Made by a program: the position numbers and the translations under genes. From contig NZ_JACKTL010000053.1 of NCBI RefSeq assembly GCF_025822245.1, forward strand, positions 219,003 through 283,002: a stretch of 64,000 nucleotides of DNA, read 5' to 3'. The DNA comes from Mycolicibacterium hodleri. Its GTDB lineage: Bacteria; Actinomycetota; Actinomycetes; Mycobacteriales; Mycobacteriaceae. This document shows positions 32,842 to 41,636 of the stretch, piece after piece. Numbering within the stretch: the first letter of the stretch is position 1; every line of letters starts with the position of its first letter. The notes below the pieces were generated by a model, which was given only the letters and a program-made list of their open reading frames with translations, searched no databases and was not told the DNA's origin.

Positions 32842-33345
32842 ATGACAGTCCTGCAAGGCCGGCTCGCCGACCGCGATTCGTGGTCGCCGGTAGGGCGCTG
32901 CCCGGTCGAGAAGACGATGGGCCTGGTGGGCACCAAGTCGGCGATGCTGATCATGCGCGAGGCCTTCTACGGCACCACGCGCTTCGACGACTTCGCGCGC
33001 CGCGTCGGCATCACCAAGGCCGCCACCAGCGCCCGGCTGTCCGAACTGGTCGACGCCGGACTTCTAGCCAAGCGGCCGTACCAGGAACCCGGCCAGCGCA
33101 GCCGTGACGAATACGTCCTCACCGCGCAGGGCACGGCGTTCATGCCCGTGGTCTGGGCGATGTTCGAATGGGGCCGAAACTATTTCGGGGACACCCCGCT
33201 ACGACTGTCCCACCAGGGCTGCGGCGCCGAGGCGACCGTCGAAATCCGTTGTGTCGACGGTCACCCCGTGCCACCGGAGGAGTTGGAGGTGCGGTTGGCG
33301 GGTGCTAGACGAGCTGCTCCCGGAACTTCTTCGCCTCGCCCATGA
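32842..33345 (+). CDS. HxlR-family transcriptional regulator
   Basis: 167 residues: the HxlR winged helix begins CPVEKTMGLVGTKSAMLIMREAFYGTTRFDDFARRVGITKAATSARL and ends in a Cys-containing tail (HQGCGAEATVEIRC). The Cys near the N-terminus (C22 region, VGRCPVEK) is conserved in this family and in some members senses redox-active ligands. ATG 32842 follows AGGGAG by 8 nt. Divergent from the thiolase gene across a 29-bp dyad. The last 41 bp overlap the convergent BtpA-family gene. Confidence 0.87.
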   Translation: MTVLQGRLADRDSWSPVGRCPVEKTMGLVGTKSAMLIMREAFYGTTRFDDFARRVGITKAATSARLSELVDAGLLAKRPYQEPGQRSRDEYVLTAQGTAFMPVVWAMFEWGRNYFGDTPLRLSHQGCGAEATVEIRCVDGHPVPPEELEVRLAGARRAAPGTSSPRP

Positions 33346-34126
33346 GCTCTTCGACCCGCGTGCGGTCGGCCCGGTTCTCGAAGACGCCGTCCTTCTTGAA
33401 GTAGGTGCCCACGATCGCCCCGTCGGCGACGGCGAGCTGGTTGCCGACGTTCTCCGCCCGTACGCCCGTGTTGACGAACACCGGCACTGCGCCGGCGGCC
33501 GCCTTCACCACCCGCAGCGCCTCGGCGTCGGTCGGCGCTCCGGCGGTCGCACCGGACACGCAGATCGCATCGGGCAGCGTCGCGAACACGGTCGTGCGCG
33601 TGATGGAGGCGAGATCACGCTCGGCGAGGTAGGTCGCCGACTCGGGAACGATGTTGAAGAACAGCTTCACGTCGGCGCCGCCCACCCGCGCGCGGTGGCG
33701 CGCCACCTCGCCGACGTTGGTGTCCCAGAGGCCGAAGTCGCTGGCGTAGACGCCGGTGAAGATCTCCCGGACGAACTTCGCGCCGGTCGCGACGGCGAGG
33801 TCGATCGAGGCCCGGCCGTCCCACAGCACGTTCACGCCGTAGGGAACCTCGAACGCGGGCAGCAGTTCGCCGATGATCCTGGCCATCGTGATCGCGGTGA
33901 TGGGTTCGGTCTTCGTGAGGTACGGCAGGCTGAATTCGTTGGACACCATCACGCCGTCGATGCCACCGGCCTGCAGCTCGTCGAGTTCCTCGCGGGCCCG
34001 TCGGACGACGGCGGCGATGCCGCCCGTGCTGTCGTACGCGGGGTCGCCGGGCAGGGCGGCGAGATGAAGCATGGCGATGACGGGCTTCTTCGTGCTGAAG
34101 ACGTCGTCGAGCCAGGTGGTTGTCAC
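33305..34126 (-). CDS. BtpA/SgcQ-family TIM-barrel protein
   Basis: 273 residues matching the BtpA/SgcQ family: KPVIAMLHLAALPGDP at the N-terminus, GIDGVMVSNEFSLPY, PYGVNVLWDGRASIDLA, ICVSGATAGAPTD and a C-terminal ADGAIVGTYFKKDG, a (beta/alpha)8 phosphate-binding-like end. The family is named from a cyanobacterial photosystem I factor, irrelevant here, and from E. coli sgc sugar genes; its reaction is not established to my knowledge. Last gene of the sugar/polyol operon, 44 bp after the SDR, so an aldolase- or isomerase-like step on the phosphorylated substrate is plausible. Confidence 0.83.
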   Translation of the reverse strand: MTTTWLDDVFSTKKPVIAMLHLAALPGDPAYDSTGGIAAVVRRAREELDELQAGGIDGVMVSNEFSLPYLTKTEPITAITMARIIGELLPAFEVPYGVNVLWDGRASIDLAVATGAKFVREIFTGVYASDFGLWDTNVGEVARHRARVGGADVKLFFNIVPESATYLAERDLASITRTTVFATLPDAICVSGATAGAPTDAEALRVVKAAAGAVPVFVNTGVRAENVGNQLAVADGAIVGTYFKKDGVFENRADRTRVEELMGEAKKFREQLV

Positions 34127-34170
34127 TGCTGTACCTCTTTCAATCGTGTTGTCGTTCGGGGGTGTAGCGG

Positions 34171-34944
34171 CTAATCCATGTAGGCGCCGCCGTTGACGGC
34201 GAGCGCCTCACCGGTGATGAAGCGGGCGTCGGGGGACAGCAGGAAGGCGACCGACTTGGCGACGTCCTCGGGCTGCTCGAGTCGCCGCAGCGGGGTGTCT
34301 GCGAGCATCATGGCGCGGACGCCCTCGGTCGTGGTGCCGCGCAGTTGAGCTTCCCATTCCAATTCCCTTGACTGCATTGGTGTTTCGACGTAGCCGGGGC
34401 AGACGCAGTTGACGGTGATCCCGTGTTCTCCGAGTTCGTATGCCATCGCCTGGGTGAGCCCCACCACCCCGAACTTGGATGCGACGTAATCGGAGAGGAA
34501 CGGCACCCGGCCCTGCTTGCCTGCCATCGACGCGGTGTTGACGATCGCTCCCGCCGTGCCGCTGCGGACCATCGCCCGCGCGGCAGCCTGACCGCAGACG
34601 AACACGCCCTTGAGGTTGACGTCCATCGTCTGGTCGTACCTGGCGATGGGTGCCTCGAGAAAGCTGTGCATGAACGAGATCCCGGCGTTGCTGACCCAGG
34701 CGTCGAGTCCGAGGCGGTCGGTGACGTCGAACGCGACCGCGGCCGCGTCGGCCGGCGAGCTGACGTTCAGCACCGCCGATTCGTGCTTGACGCCGTCGGC
34801 CGAGGGGAGTGCGGCGGCGACGTCTCGGGCCGAGTCGCCGTCGACGTCGGTCACCACGACTTGCCATGATCGTTCGGCGAGGGTGACCGCAATGGCCCGC
34901 CCGATTCCGCTGCCTGCGCCGGTGACTACGACTGTCTTGGTCAT
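34171..34944 (-). CDS. SDR-family sugar/polyol dehydrogenase
   Basis: 257-residue classical SDR: TGAGSGIGRAIAVTL, Asp at the end of the second strand (VVVTDVDGD; NAD preference), VSNAG, YVASK catalytic pair and a C-terminal ITGEALAVNGGAYMD. Its place between the ABC ATPase gene (1-bp overlap, TGATG) and the BtpA gene points to oxidation of the imported polyol, or reduction of a keto-sugar, before or after the FGGY kinase step. Exact substrate unknown. Confidence 0.85.
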   Translation of the reverse strand: MTKTVVVTGAGSGIGRAIAVTLAERSWQVVVTDVDGDSARDVAAALPSADGVKHESAVLNVSSPADAAAVAFDVTDRLGLDAWVSNAGISFMHSFLEAPIARYDQTMDVNLKGVFVCGQAAARAMVRSGTAGAIVNTASMAGKQGRVPFLSDYVASKFGVVGLTQAMAYELGEHGITVNCVCPGYVETPMQSRELEWEAQLRGTTTEGVRAMMLADTPLRRLEQPEDVAKSVAFLLSPDARFITGEALAVNGGAYMD

Positions 34945-36029
34945 CAGTGACGTTTCTCTCCGTTGGTGTGGTCGCCGACGATGCGTCGGCCGGTCTGTGC
35001 GTCGAAGACGTGGACGGTCCCCGGTCGGGCCGACAGGGCAACCGAGGCGCCCTCGGTGATTCCCGACATTCGTGAGGTCTCGACGACGCTGGTCAGCTCC
35101 GTCCCCCTGGCGTCGATCGTCACGATCGCCCGGGGCCCGAGGAGTTCGATCAACGTCACGGTGGCGTCGCCGTCGTCGGCGGCCGTCGGGATGAGGTCGT
35201 CGGGCCGCACCCCGAGAGTGACGGTGCCGCGGGTGACGGTTTGCGTGACCGAGAAGGTGAATCCAGTTGGCAACGTGAAGCTCTCGCCGGTGAGCTCGCC
35301 GTCGACGAGGTTCATCTTCGGGCTTCCGACGAAGGAGGCGACGAAGGTGTCGACGGGGGAGTCGTACACCTCGAGCGGGGTGCCGACCTGGGCGGCGCGC
35401 CCGTCCCGCATCACCACCATGCGGTCCGAAAGAGTCATCGCCTCCTCCTGGTCGTGGGTGACGTAGAGGGAGGTGATGCCCAGCCTGCGCTGGATCTGCA
35501 GAAGCTCGGTGCGGGTCTCGACGCGCAGCTTGGCGTCGAGGTTGCTCAGCGGTTCGTCGAACAGGAAGACCGACGGTTCGCGGATGATCGCGCGGCCGAT
35601 GGCCACCCGCTGCTGCTGCCCGCCGCTGAGGTCCTTTGGCTTGCGGCTCAACAGGTTCGACAGACCCAGCGAGTTGCCGACTTCGTCGGCGCGCCGAAGC
35701 GCGTCGCCCCGGTCGGCCTTCGCGGCCCGCAGCGGGAAGGCGATGTTCTCCCGGACGCTGAGGTGCGGGTACAGCGCGTAGTTCTGAAACACCATGGCGA
35801 TGTCGCGGTCGCGCGGCTGCAGGTGCGTGACGTCGCGATCACCGATCGTGATGGTGCCCGAGGTGACGGACTCCAGACCGGCGAGCATGCGCAGTGACGT
35901 CGACTTGCCGCAGCCGGACGGGCCGACCAGGACCGTGAACGACCCGTCGGGTAGCTCCAGGTTCAAATCGCTGACCACGGAGATCGCCCCGTAGGACTTG
36001 GTGAGGTGTTCGAATCGGACGATTGCCAT
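34944..36029 (-). CDS. ABC transporter ATP-binding protein, MsmK/UgpC/MalK type
   Basis: 361 residues: Walker A GPSGCGKST, Q-loop, signature LSGGQQQRVAIGRAI, Walker B VFLFDEPLSNLDAKLR, H-loop YVTHDQEEAM, and a C-terminal OB/TOBE domain (GVRPDDLIP...) as in carbohydrate importers. It energises the two permeases encoded just upstream (21 bp). The C-terminal regulatory domain is complete. It overlaps the downstream SDR by 1 bp. Confidence 0.93.
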   Translation of the reverse strand: MAIVRFEHLTKSYGAISVVSDLNLELPDGSFTVLVGPSGCGKSTSLRMLAGLESVTSGTITIGDRDVTHLQPRDRDIAMVFQNYALYPHLSVRENIAFPLRAAKADRGDALRRADEVGNSLGLSNLLSRKPKDLSGGQQQRVAIGRAIIREPSVFLFDEPLSNLDAKLRVETRTELLQIQRRLGITSLYVTHDQEEAMTLSDRMVVMRDGRAAQVGTPLEVYDSPVDTFVASFVGSPKMNLVDGELTGESFTLPTGFTFSVTQTVTRGTVTLGVRPDDLIPTAADDGDATVTLIELLGPRAIVTIDARGTELTSVVETSRMSGITEGASVALSARPGTVHVFDAQTGRRIVGDHTNGEKRH

Positions 36030-36050
36030 CGGAAGTGAGTGACCTACCTT

Positions 36051-36866
36051 CTAGAACTTCACCGCGCCACCGCTGATGCCCTGCACCAGCTTGCGCTGGA
36101 TGAAGAAGCTCGCGATGACGACGGGGACGACGGCGATCAGGATGGCGGCACTCATCGAGCCGATCTGAACGCCACGGAACGTGTTGAAGCCGGCGATGGC
36201 AACCGGCAGGATGGCGGCCTTGCCGGGCGCCAGGATCAGGCCGTAGAACAGGTCGTTCCACGACAGGGTGAACCCGAAGATCGCCGCTGCCCCCATGCCG
36301 GGGAACACCTGGGGTAGGACGACCAACCGGAAGGCCGCGAAGCGGCTGAACCCGTCGACCTGAGCTTGCTCCTCCAGCGACCGGGGGACCGCCTCGAAGA
36401 AACCGATCAGGAACCAGGTGACCACGGGCAGAACGAAACTCAGGTGAGCGAAGATCACCGGGATCAGGGTGTCGTTGAGCCGCAGCGCATAGGCCATCGT
36501 CAGGAACGGAAACACCAACACCGCCGGCGGAAGTACCTGGGCGGCAAGCATTCCGAACCTGGTAGGGGTGCCGCCCGCCCGGAACCGCGCGATGGCGTAT
36601 GCCCCCATGCTGCCGACCACGATGCTGATGCCGACCGTCGTGAGCGCGACGACGGCGCTCCGCCCGGCCGCGGAGAGGATCCCCGAGGACAGCACGTTGC
36701 GCCACGCGTCCAACGTCGGTGTGAACGCCAGCAGGAACGGATCGTTGAGTTGTTCCGGGTCCTTCAGGCTGGCCAGGGCGATCCACAGCACCGGAAACAG
36801 CACCGAGATGGCCGCCGCCCAGAGCAGGGCGACCCGGCAGACGACGAGAACGCGTGATTCCTTCAC
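36051..36866 (-). CDS. Carbohydrate ABC transporter permease (MalG-like)
   Basis: 271 residues, six predicted transmembrane helices, with the cytoplasmic coupling (EAA) loop EEQAQVDGFSRFAAFRLVVLP. Typical of the MalG/CUT1 branch for sugars and polyols. Start GTG 36866 overlaps the stop of the other permease (GTGA); the upstream extension of this frame lies inside that gene and is not used. Works with the ATPase and lipoprotein encoded on either side. Confidence 0.9.
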   Translation of the reverse strand: MKESRVLVVCRVALLWAAAISVLFPVLWIALASLKDPEQLNDPFLLAFTPTLDAWRNVLSSGILSAAGRSAVVALTTVGISIVVGSMGAYAIARFRAGGTPTRFGMLAAQVLPPAVLVFPFLTMAYALRLNDTLIPVIFAHLSFVLPVVTWFLIGFFEAVPRSLEEQAQVDGFSRFAAFRLVVLPQVFPGMGAAAIFGFTLSWNDLFYGLILAPGKAAILPVAIAGFNTFRGVQIGSMSAAILIAVVPVVIASFFIQRKLVQGISGGAVKF

Positions 36867-37717
36867 GAGCGCTTCGCCTTCTCCATGCGCCGGAACGCGA
36901 TGAGGATGACGGTCAGCACGACCAGGAGCACGACGAAGGCCATCGACGCCGCGGATCCGAGCCGGAAGAACTGAATGCCGGTCTGGTAGACGAAATACTG
37001 CAGTGTCTGCGTCTCGGTGCCGGGTCCGCCGCGGGTGGTGGCGAAGACGTATTCGAAGACCTTCATGGCGTCGAGGCACCGCAGCAGGATCGCCACCACG
37101 AGCACCGGCGCCAGCAGGGGCAGCGTCACCCTGCGCAGCACGTACCAGCCGCCCGCGCCGTCGACCCTGGCTGCCTCCAGCGGTTCCTTCGGAATCGACT
37201 CGAGACCGGCGAGCAGCAGCAGCACCATGAACGGCGTCCACTGCCAGACGTCGACGAAGGCAAGGGTGAACAGCGCGCGACCGGGCCCGAAGAAGTCGTA
37301 GTCGAGCCCGACGGCGTGCAACAGGTGGGGGATCGCACCGATCTGGTCGTTGAGCAGGAAGCGGAAGATCAGGCCCACTGCGATCGGGGTGATGAACATC
37401 GGGGCCAGCAGCATCGACCGGGTGAGATCGCTTGCCCAGCGTTGCTTTTGCAGCGCGAGCGCGATGGCCAGTCCGATCAGCAGCTCCATGCTCACCGCTA
37501 CCGCGACGAAGGTGGCCGTGGTGCCGAAGGATTGCCAGAACTCGGCGTTCTGCAGGGTCGCGACGTAGTTGTCCGCACCGACGATCTTCGGCGTGCCGTG
37601 GCTGGTCAGCTTGTAGTCGGTGACGCTGAGGTAGAACGCGTAACCGAGGGGGAAGCCGACCACCCCGACGAACAGGGCGACGAGAGGTGTCACCATGCCG
37701 TGCTTGAAGGTCACCAT
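36863..37717 (-). CDS. Carbohydrate ABC transporter permease (MalF-like)
   Basis: 284 residues with six predicted helices and the EAA loop EAARVDGAGGWYVLRRVTLP. CUT1-type inner-membrane permease forming a heterodimer with the protein encoded by the overlapping downstream gene. The N-terminus YAFYLSVTDYKL is typical of short MalF-like proteins. It begins 45 bp after the stop of the binding-protein gene. Confidence 0.9.
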   Translation of the reverse strand: MVTFKHGMVTPLVALFVGVVGFPLGYAFYLSVTDYKLTSHGTPKIVGADNYVATLQNAEFWQSFGTTATFVAVAVSMELLIGLAIALALQKQRWASDLTRSMLLAPMFITPIAVGLIFRFLLNDQIGAIPHLLHAVGLDYDFFGPGRALFTLAFVDVWQWTPFMVLLLLAGLESIPKEPLEAARVDGAGGWYVLRRVTLPLLAPVLVVAILLRCLDAMKVFEYVFATTRGGPGTETQTLQYFVYQTGIQFFRLGSAASMAFVVLLVVLTVILIAFRRMEKAKRS

Positions 37718-37762
37718 CGGCGCTCCTCCTTTCGTGAGGTGGTCGGCTTCATCGGGGTGGTG

Positions 37763-39094
37763 TCAGCCCTGGATCTTTTCGGCGGCTGCCTGCGCCGCCG
37801 CCAATGCGTCGTCGACGCTCTTGGTGCCTGCGACCGCCTCGTTGAGTTCGGTGCCGACGGCTTGGATCATCTCCTCACCGCTGGGACCCTGGCTCAAGGG
37901 CGCGGCGTTGCCGAGCATCTTCTCGACGGTCTTGTAGTAGTCCGCGCCCAGTGGGCCGTTGAGCACGGCCGGATCCTGCAGGGTGCTCTGCCGGATCGCG
38001 GCGCCACCCTTCTCGACGCGCTGCACGTCATGGGCCTTCGACGTCAGCCAGGACGCGAACGCCCACGCGGCATCCGGTGCGCCGGAGTTGGCGGGGATTG
38101 ACCAGCTCCACGAGCCGAGAACCTGCTTGCCGCCGGGGATCTCGGCCAGCTTGTACTTCCCCGCCGAGGGGCCCGAGCCGGGCTGGTTGAGCGCAGGCAG
38201 ATTCCAGTTGTAGCTGATCATCGACGCGGCCTGATCGCTGGACACCGACCGGAATGCTTCGTCGAAGGCCCAGTTCAGGCTGTTCGGCGGCGCGGCGGTC
38301 TTGTAGGTGTCGATGTAGGCGTTCAGGGCGTTCTTGGCCTCGGGCGTGTCGAGCGACGGCTTGCCGTTGGCGTCGTAGATCGAGCCACCCGCGGCGAAGA
38401 GCCAGTTGCCCCACTCCTCGAAGATCTTGTAGCCCCGCTGCGGCTGCATCGCGATGCCCGCACGCTCGCCGGCCTTCATCGCCTTGGAGGTGCTGACCAA
38501 CTGGTCGAGCGTGGTGGGCACCGGCAGATTGGCCTGCGCCAGGTCGTCGGTGTTGTAGAGGTAGCCGAGGGCGTAGTTGTAGAACGGCACGCCGTACTTC
38601 ACGCCGTCGACGGTGGCGATGTCGGTCAGCGGCTTGAAGAAGTCGGCGTCGTCGTAGTCGGGGGTACTGGAGATGCGAGAGTCCAGCGGCTGCAGGAAGT
38701 TCGCCTTGGCGAAGTCCACCATCCAGGGGTTGTCGACGATGATGAGGTCGTAGGTCGGCGACGACGACTGGAACGACGACACGAGCTTGTCGCGCATCTG
38801 GTCATAGGTCAGGGTCTCGATGTCGACCTTGACGTTGGGATATTCCTTGTTGAACTCGGGCACCATCGACTTGACGACGTCGGTGTCGGGCACGTTCTCC
38901 ATCAGGATGCGGACGTTGCCCGAGACGTCCTTTCCGACGGCGCCGGTGCCGGTGGCGGTGGTCTGCGCGGGACCGCCGCTGCCCGCGCACGCACTGATCA
39001 ACATCGTCACGACGGCCAGTAGTACGAGGACGGGGGAGGGTCGGAACGATCGCCTCCGCCTGCGTTCGACGTGAACGTCTCGATTGAGAGTCAT
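37763..39094 (-). CDS. Extracellular sugar/polyol-binding lipoprotein (ABC, SBP family 1)
   Basis: 443 residues: a basic N-terminus with an unusual run of arginines before the hydrophobic core, lipobox ISAC with Cys36, then a family 1 solute-binding fold (VRILMENVPDTDVVKSMVPEFNKEYPNVKVDIETL... and a C-terminal AWAFASWLTSKAHDVQR). It captures the substrate outside the membrane for the two permeases that follow. ATG 39094 lies 31 bp after the kinase stop with AGGGAA upstream. Ligand not predictable from sequence alone. Confidence 0.88.
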   Translation of the reverse strand: MTLNRDVHVERRRRRSFRPSPVLVLLAVVTMLISACAGSGGPAQTTATGTGAVGKDVSGNVRILMENVPDTDVVKSMVPEFNKEYPNVKVDIETLTYDQMRDKLVSSFQSSSPTYDLIIVDNPWMVDFAKANFLQPLDSRISSTPDYDDADFFKPLTDIATVDGVKYGVPFYNYALGYLYNTDDLAQANLPVPTTLDQLVSTSKAMKAGERAGIAMQPQRGYKIFEEWGNWLFAAGGSIYDANGKPSLDTPEAKNALNAYIDTYKTAAPPNSLNWAFDEAFRSVSSDQAASMISYNWNLPALNQPGSGPSAGKYKLAEIPGGKQVLGSWSWSIPANSGAPDAAWAFASWLTSKAHDVQRVEKGGAAIRQSTLQDPAVLNGPLGADYYKTVEKMLGNAAPLSQGPSGEEMIQAVGTELNEAVAGTKSVDDALAAAQAAAEKIQG

Positions 39095-39125
39095 TGCGGC
39101 ACTGTTCCCTTCACTAGTCGAATCC

Positions 39126-40607
39126 TCATCTGTTACTCCTCGCCATCGCGTGGGAGATCGGGGCCACCGCGACGCCGAGGTCGCGCCAGTTCTGGTAGGC
39201 GTCGTCGTAGATCGCGGTGCGACTCCGATCGGGGACGACCGGTGGGTCGAGGGTGACGAAGCGGGCGACGTCGGACCAGTCGTCGAGCGCACCCACGCCG
39301 ATGGCCGCGATCGCCGCCGCCCCGAGGGAGGCGCCGGGATGGCCTCGGACGGGCCGCATCTCGATGCCGAGTACGTCGGCGTGGATCTGCTTCCACAGCG
39401 TGGACTTCGAGCCGCCGTTGGTGATCATCACCCGGCTCGGCGCGATGCCGATGTCGGCGAAGACGTCGACGTGGTGTCGGAACCCGAACGCGATGGCCTC
39501 GAGCACCGACCGGTACAGGTCGGCGCGACCGTGTCCGAGGTGCATGCCGGCGAAGACACCGCGAAGGTCGGGGTCGTGGATGGGGCTCTTCTCGCCGAGG
39601 AAGTACGGCAGGCACAGCACCTGGGCCGGTGCGGAGGTGAGCGCTTCGGCGTCGAGATCGGTCAGTTCCACCCCACCGACGAGGGTCTGGAACCACCGGA
39701 TCAGGCTGCCACTGGTGGCCATGCACCCGTTCGGCAGCCAGTGCCCGGGGACGGGATGAGCGTCGAGGTAGAGCCTCTCGTCCACCACGCGGGTGTCGCT
39801 GGCCACCAGGATGTCACCGGCGCCACCGAGTTTGACCAGCGCGTCACCGGGGGCGTTGACGCCTGCGGCGAACGCCGACAGGACGTGGTCGGCTCCTCCG
39901 ACGATCAACGCGGTGCCTGCCGCCAGTCCGGTGGAATCAGCCGCGGCTCTGCTCAATTGGCCCACGTTGGTACCTGGCCGACGGACCGGGGCGAGTGTGC
40001 GCCGGTCCAGCCCGGCGGCCTCGACCACCGGAGCCGCCACGTCTCCGTCGACGGTGAACAGTCCTGATTCCAGCGCCCAGTTCTGTTCGACGTGGACGTC
40101 CGCCCCGAGGGCGGTCAGCACCCAGTCGTAGGAGCCGACGTAGTGGGCGGTGCGGTCGTAGACATCGGGTTCGTGGGTGCGCAGCCATGCCGTCGTCGGT
40201 GCGACGGACTGCTGCGTCAGCGCCGATCCCGTCATCGAGACCAGGTCGACGTCCGTCAGCTCCCGAGCGAGTTCCGAGACCTCCCGGTGCGCCCTGGCGT
40301 CGTTCTGGAGGATTGCGCGCCGCAACGGTCGACGCCGTTCGTCGAGGGGGACCACAGCCGGGACCATGCCCGAGACGGCGAGCGCGGCCACCCGATCACC
40401 GCGAATGTCACTGGTGTGCAAAACTTCTCGGATGGACTCGACCACGTTCTGATGCCACTGCTCGGTGTCGGCCTCGGCGAACCCCGGGCCCGGCGAGTGC
40501 AGGGTCGTCGGACGGGATGCCTGGGCGACGATGCCGGAGTCGGTGTCCAACAGCACGGTCTTCGTGCCGGTGGTTCCGACGTCGACGCCAATCGTGTACT
40601 GGCTCAT
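39126..40607 (-). CDS. FGGY-family carbohydrate kinase (xylulokinase-like)
   Basis: 493 residues of the FGGY kinase fold: N-terminal phosphate loop GVDVGTTGTKTVLLD, GADHVLSAFAAG with the ADP-contacting glycine loop ALVKLGGAGDI, and C-terminal ITNGGSKSTLWKQIHADVLG. Closest to xylulokinases. It phosphorylates a ketose or polyol after import. ATG 40607 overlaps the DeoR stop (ATGA) and precedes the binding-protein gene by 31 bp, so it is the second gene of the operon. Confidence 0.88.
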   Translation of the reverse strand: MSQYTIGVDVGTTGTKTVLLDTDSGIVAQASRPTTLHSPGPGFAEADTEQWHQNVVESIREVLHTSDIRGDRVAALAVSGMVPAVVPLDERRRPLRRAILQNDARAHREVSELARELTDVDLVSMTGSALTQQSVAPTTAWLRTHEPDVYDRTAHYVGSYDWVLTALGADVHVEQNWALESGLFTVDGDVAAPVVEAAGLDRRTLAPVRRPGTNVGQLSRAAADSTGLAAGTALIVGGADHVLSAFAAGVNAPGDALVKLGGAGDILVASDTRVVDERLYLDAHPVPGHWLPNGCMATSGSLIRWFQTLVGGVELTDLDAEALTSAPAQVLCLPYFLGEKSPIHDPDLRGVFAGMHLGHGRADLYRSVLEAIAFGFRHHVDVFADIGIAPSRVMITNGGSKSTLWKQIHADVLGIEMRPVRGHPGASLGAAAIAAIGVGALDDWSDVARFVTLDPPVVPDRSRTAIYDDAYQNWRDLGVAVAPISHAMARSNR

Positions 40608-41407
40608 CGTGATTCCGCCCGACTCGCGGACCCTTCGAGGCCGGCGACGCAGATGACGTCGACCCCTGCCTCTCGCGCCGCGACCAGCGTGGGGTGCTCG
40701 GGGTCGCCGTCGGTGATGATCACCTCGATGTCCGCGAGGCCGGCGATGCTGGTGAAGGTGACCCGGCCCAGCTTGCTCTGGTCGGCGGCCACGATGACCC
40801 GGTCGGCGCGCTTGCAGGCCGCGCGCTTCACCCTGCTGTCGGCCTGGTGGTAGTCCGAGATGCCGCGAAGTCCGTCGATTCCGGCCACTCCCATCACGAA
40901 GGTGTCGCAGTTGTAGTTGGACAGGGTGTCCTCGGCTGCGGGGCCGATCAGGCTGAGCTCACCGGGGCGCAGTTCACCGCCGGTGAGTACGACGGTGGTG
41001 TTGGCTTCGTCGACCAACTCCAGCGCGACGAGGATGCTCGGAGTCAGCACCGTCAGACCGAGGTCCCGCCCGCGGAGTGACTGCGCCACCGCCAGTGCGG
41101 TGCTGCCGGAGTCGAGGATGAGGGTTTCGCCGGGCCCGATGAGATCGGCCACGGCGTCGGCGATGTGGCGCTTCTCCTCGGCGGCGTCGGCCACCCGGGT
41201 CTCGAATGAGGGTTCGTTGTCCTTGCCCTTCAGCGCGATCGCGCCTCCGACGACGCGGCGGACGACACCGAGGGTCTCCAGTGCCTCCATGTCGCGGCGG
41301 ATGGTCATCTCCGATACGTCGAACTCGGTGGCGAGATCGGCGTAACCGACCTCACGCTCGACCCGCACGCGTTCTTCGATGCGATCTCGACGGGTCTTGG
41401 CGTCCAT
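40604..41407 (-). CDS. DeoR-family transcriptional repressor
   Basis: 267 residues: DeoR HTH (YADLATEFDVSEMTIRRDMEALETLGVVRRVVGGAI) and a DeoR C-terminal sugar-phosphate sensor domain (ADLIGPGETLILDSGSTALAVA ... VMGVAGIDGLRGISDYHQADSRVKRA). First gene of the operon, so autoregulated; a phosphorylated sugar made by the FGGY kinase would be the natural inducer. Two 17-bp inverted operator-like sites lie 18 and 82 bp upstream. ATG 41407; GTG 41413 is possible. Confidence 0.9.
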   Translation of the reverse strand: MDAKTRRDRIEERVRVEREVGYADLATEFDVSEMTIRRDMEALETLGVVRRVVGGAIALKGKDNEPSFETRVADAAEEKRHIADAVADLIGPGETLILDSGSTALAVAQSLRGRDLGLTVLTPSILVALELVDEANTTVVLTGGELRPGELSLIGPAAEDTLSNYNCDTFVMGVAGIDGLRGISDYHQADSRVKRAACKRADRVIVAADQSKLGRVTFTSIAGLADIEVIITDGDPEHPTLVAAREAGVDVICVAGLEGSASRAESR

Positions 41408-41424
41408 GCTCACACCCACTCGGC

Positions 41425-41441
41425 GTGTGGAAAATTCACAG
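41425..41441. promoter_or_regulatory. DeoR operator site 1 (17 bp)
   Basis: GTGTGGAAAATTCACAG. Its inverted partner at 41489-41505 matches at 15 of 17 positions. Confidence 0.65.
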
Positions 41442-41488
41442 TGCTGAGCTCCATCTTCGTGATCTAGGGGGCTGCTCGGCCGAGCGCT

Positions 41489-41505
41489 CTGTGAATTTAC
41501 AACAC
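41489..41505. promoter_or_regulatory. DeoR operator site 2 (17 bp, inverted)
   Basis: CTGTGAATTTACAACAC, inverted relative to site 1, 64 bp away centre to centre (about six helical turns), a spacing that would allow looping. It lies 131 bp upstream of the divergent transglutaminase gene, which may share this control. The 229-bp gap 41408-41636 otherwise shows no gene. Confidence 0.65.
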
Positions 41506-41636
41506 GATCGTGTGGAACCGCCACATTTGGCGCCAAATTGGTCGAATCGTCGACCGCGATAGCAGGCCTCGCCGCGTCGTGAGGTGGCACCCTTCGGCGA
41601 TGCACCCCCCAGCCGGGTGTGGTGGGATCAACGCCT

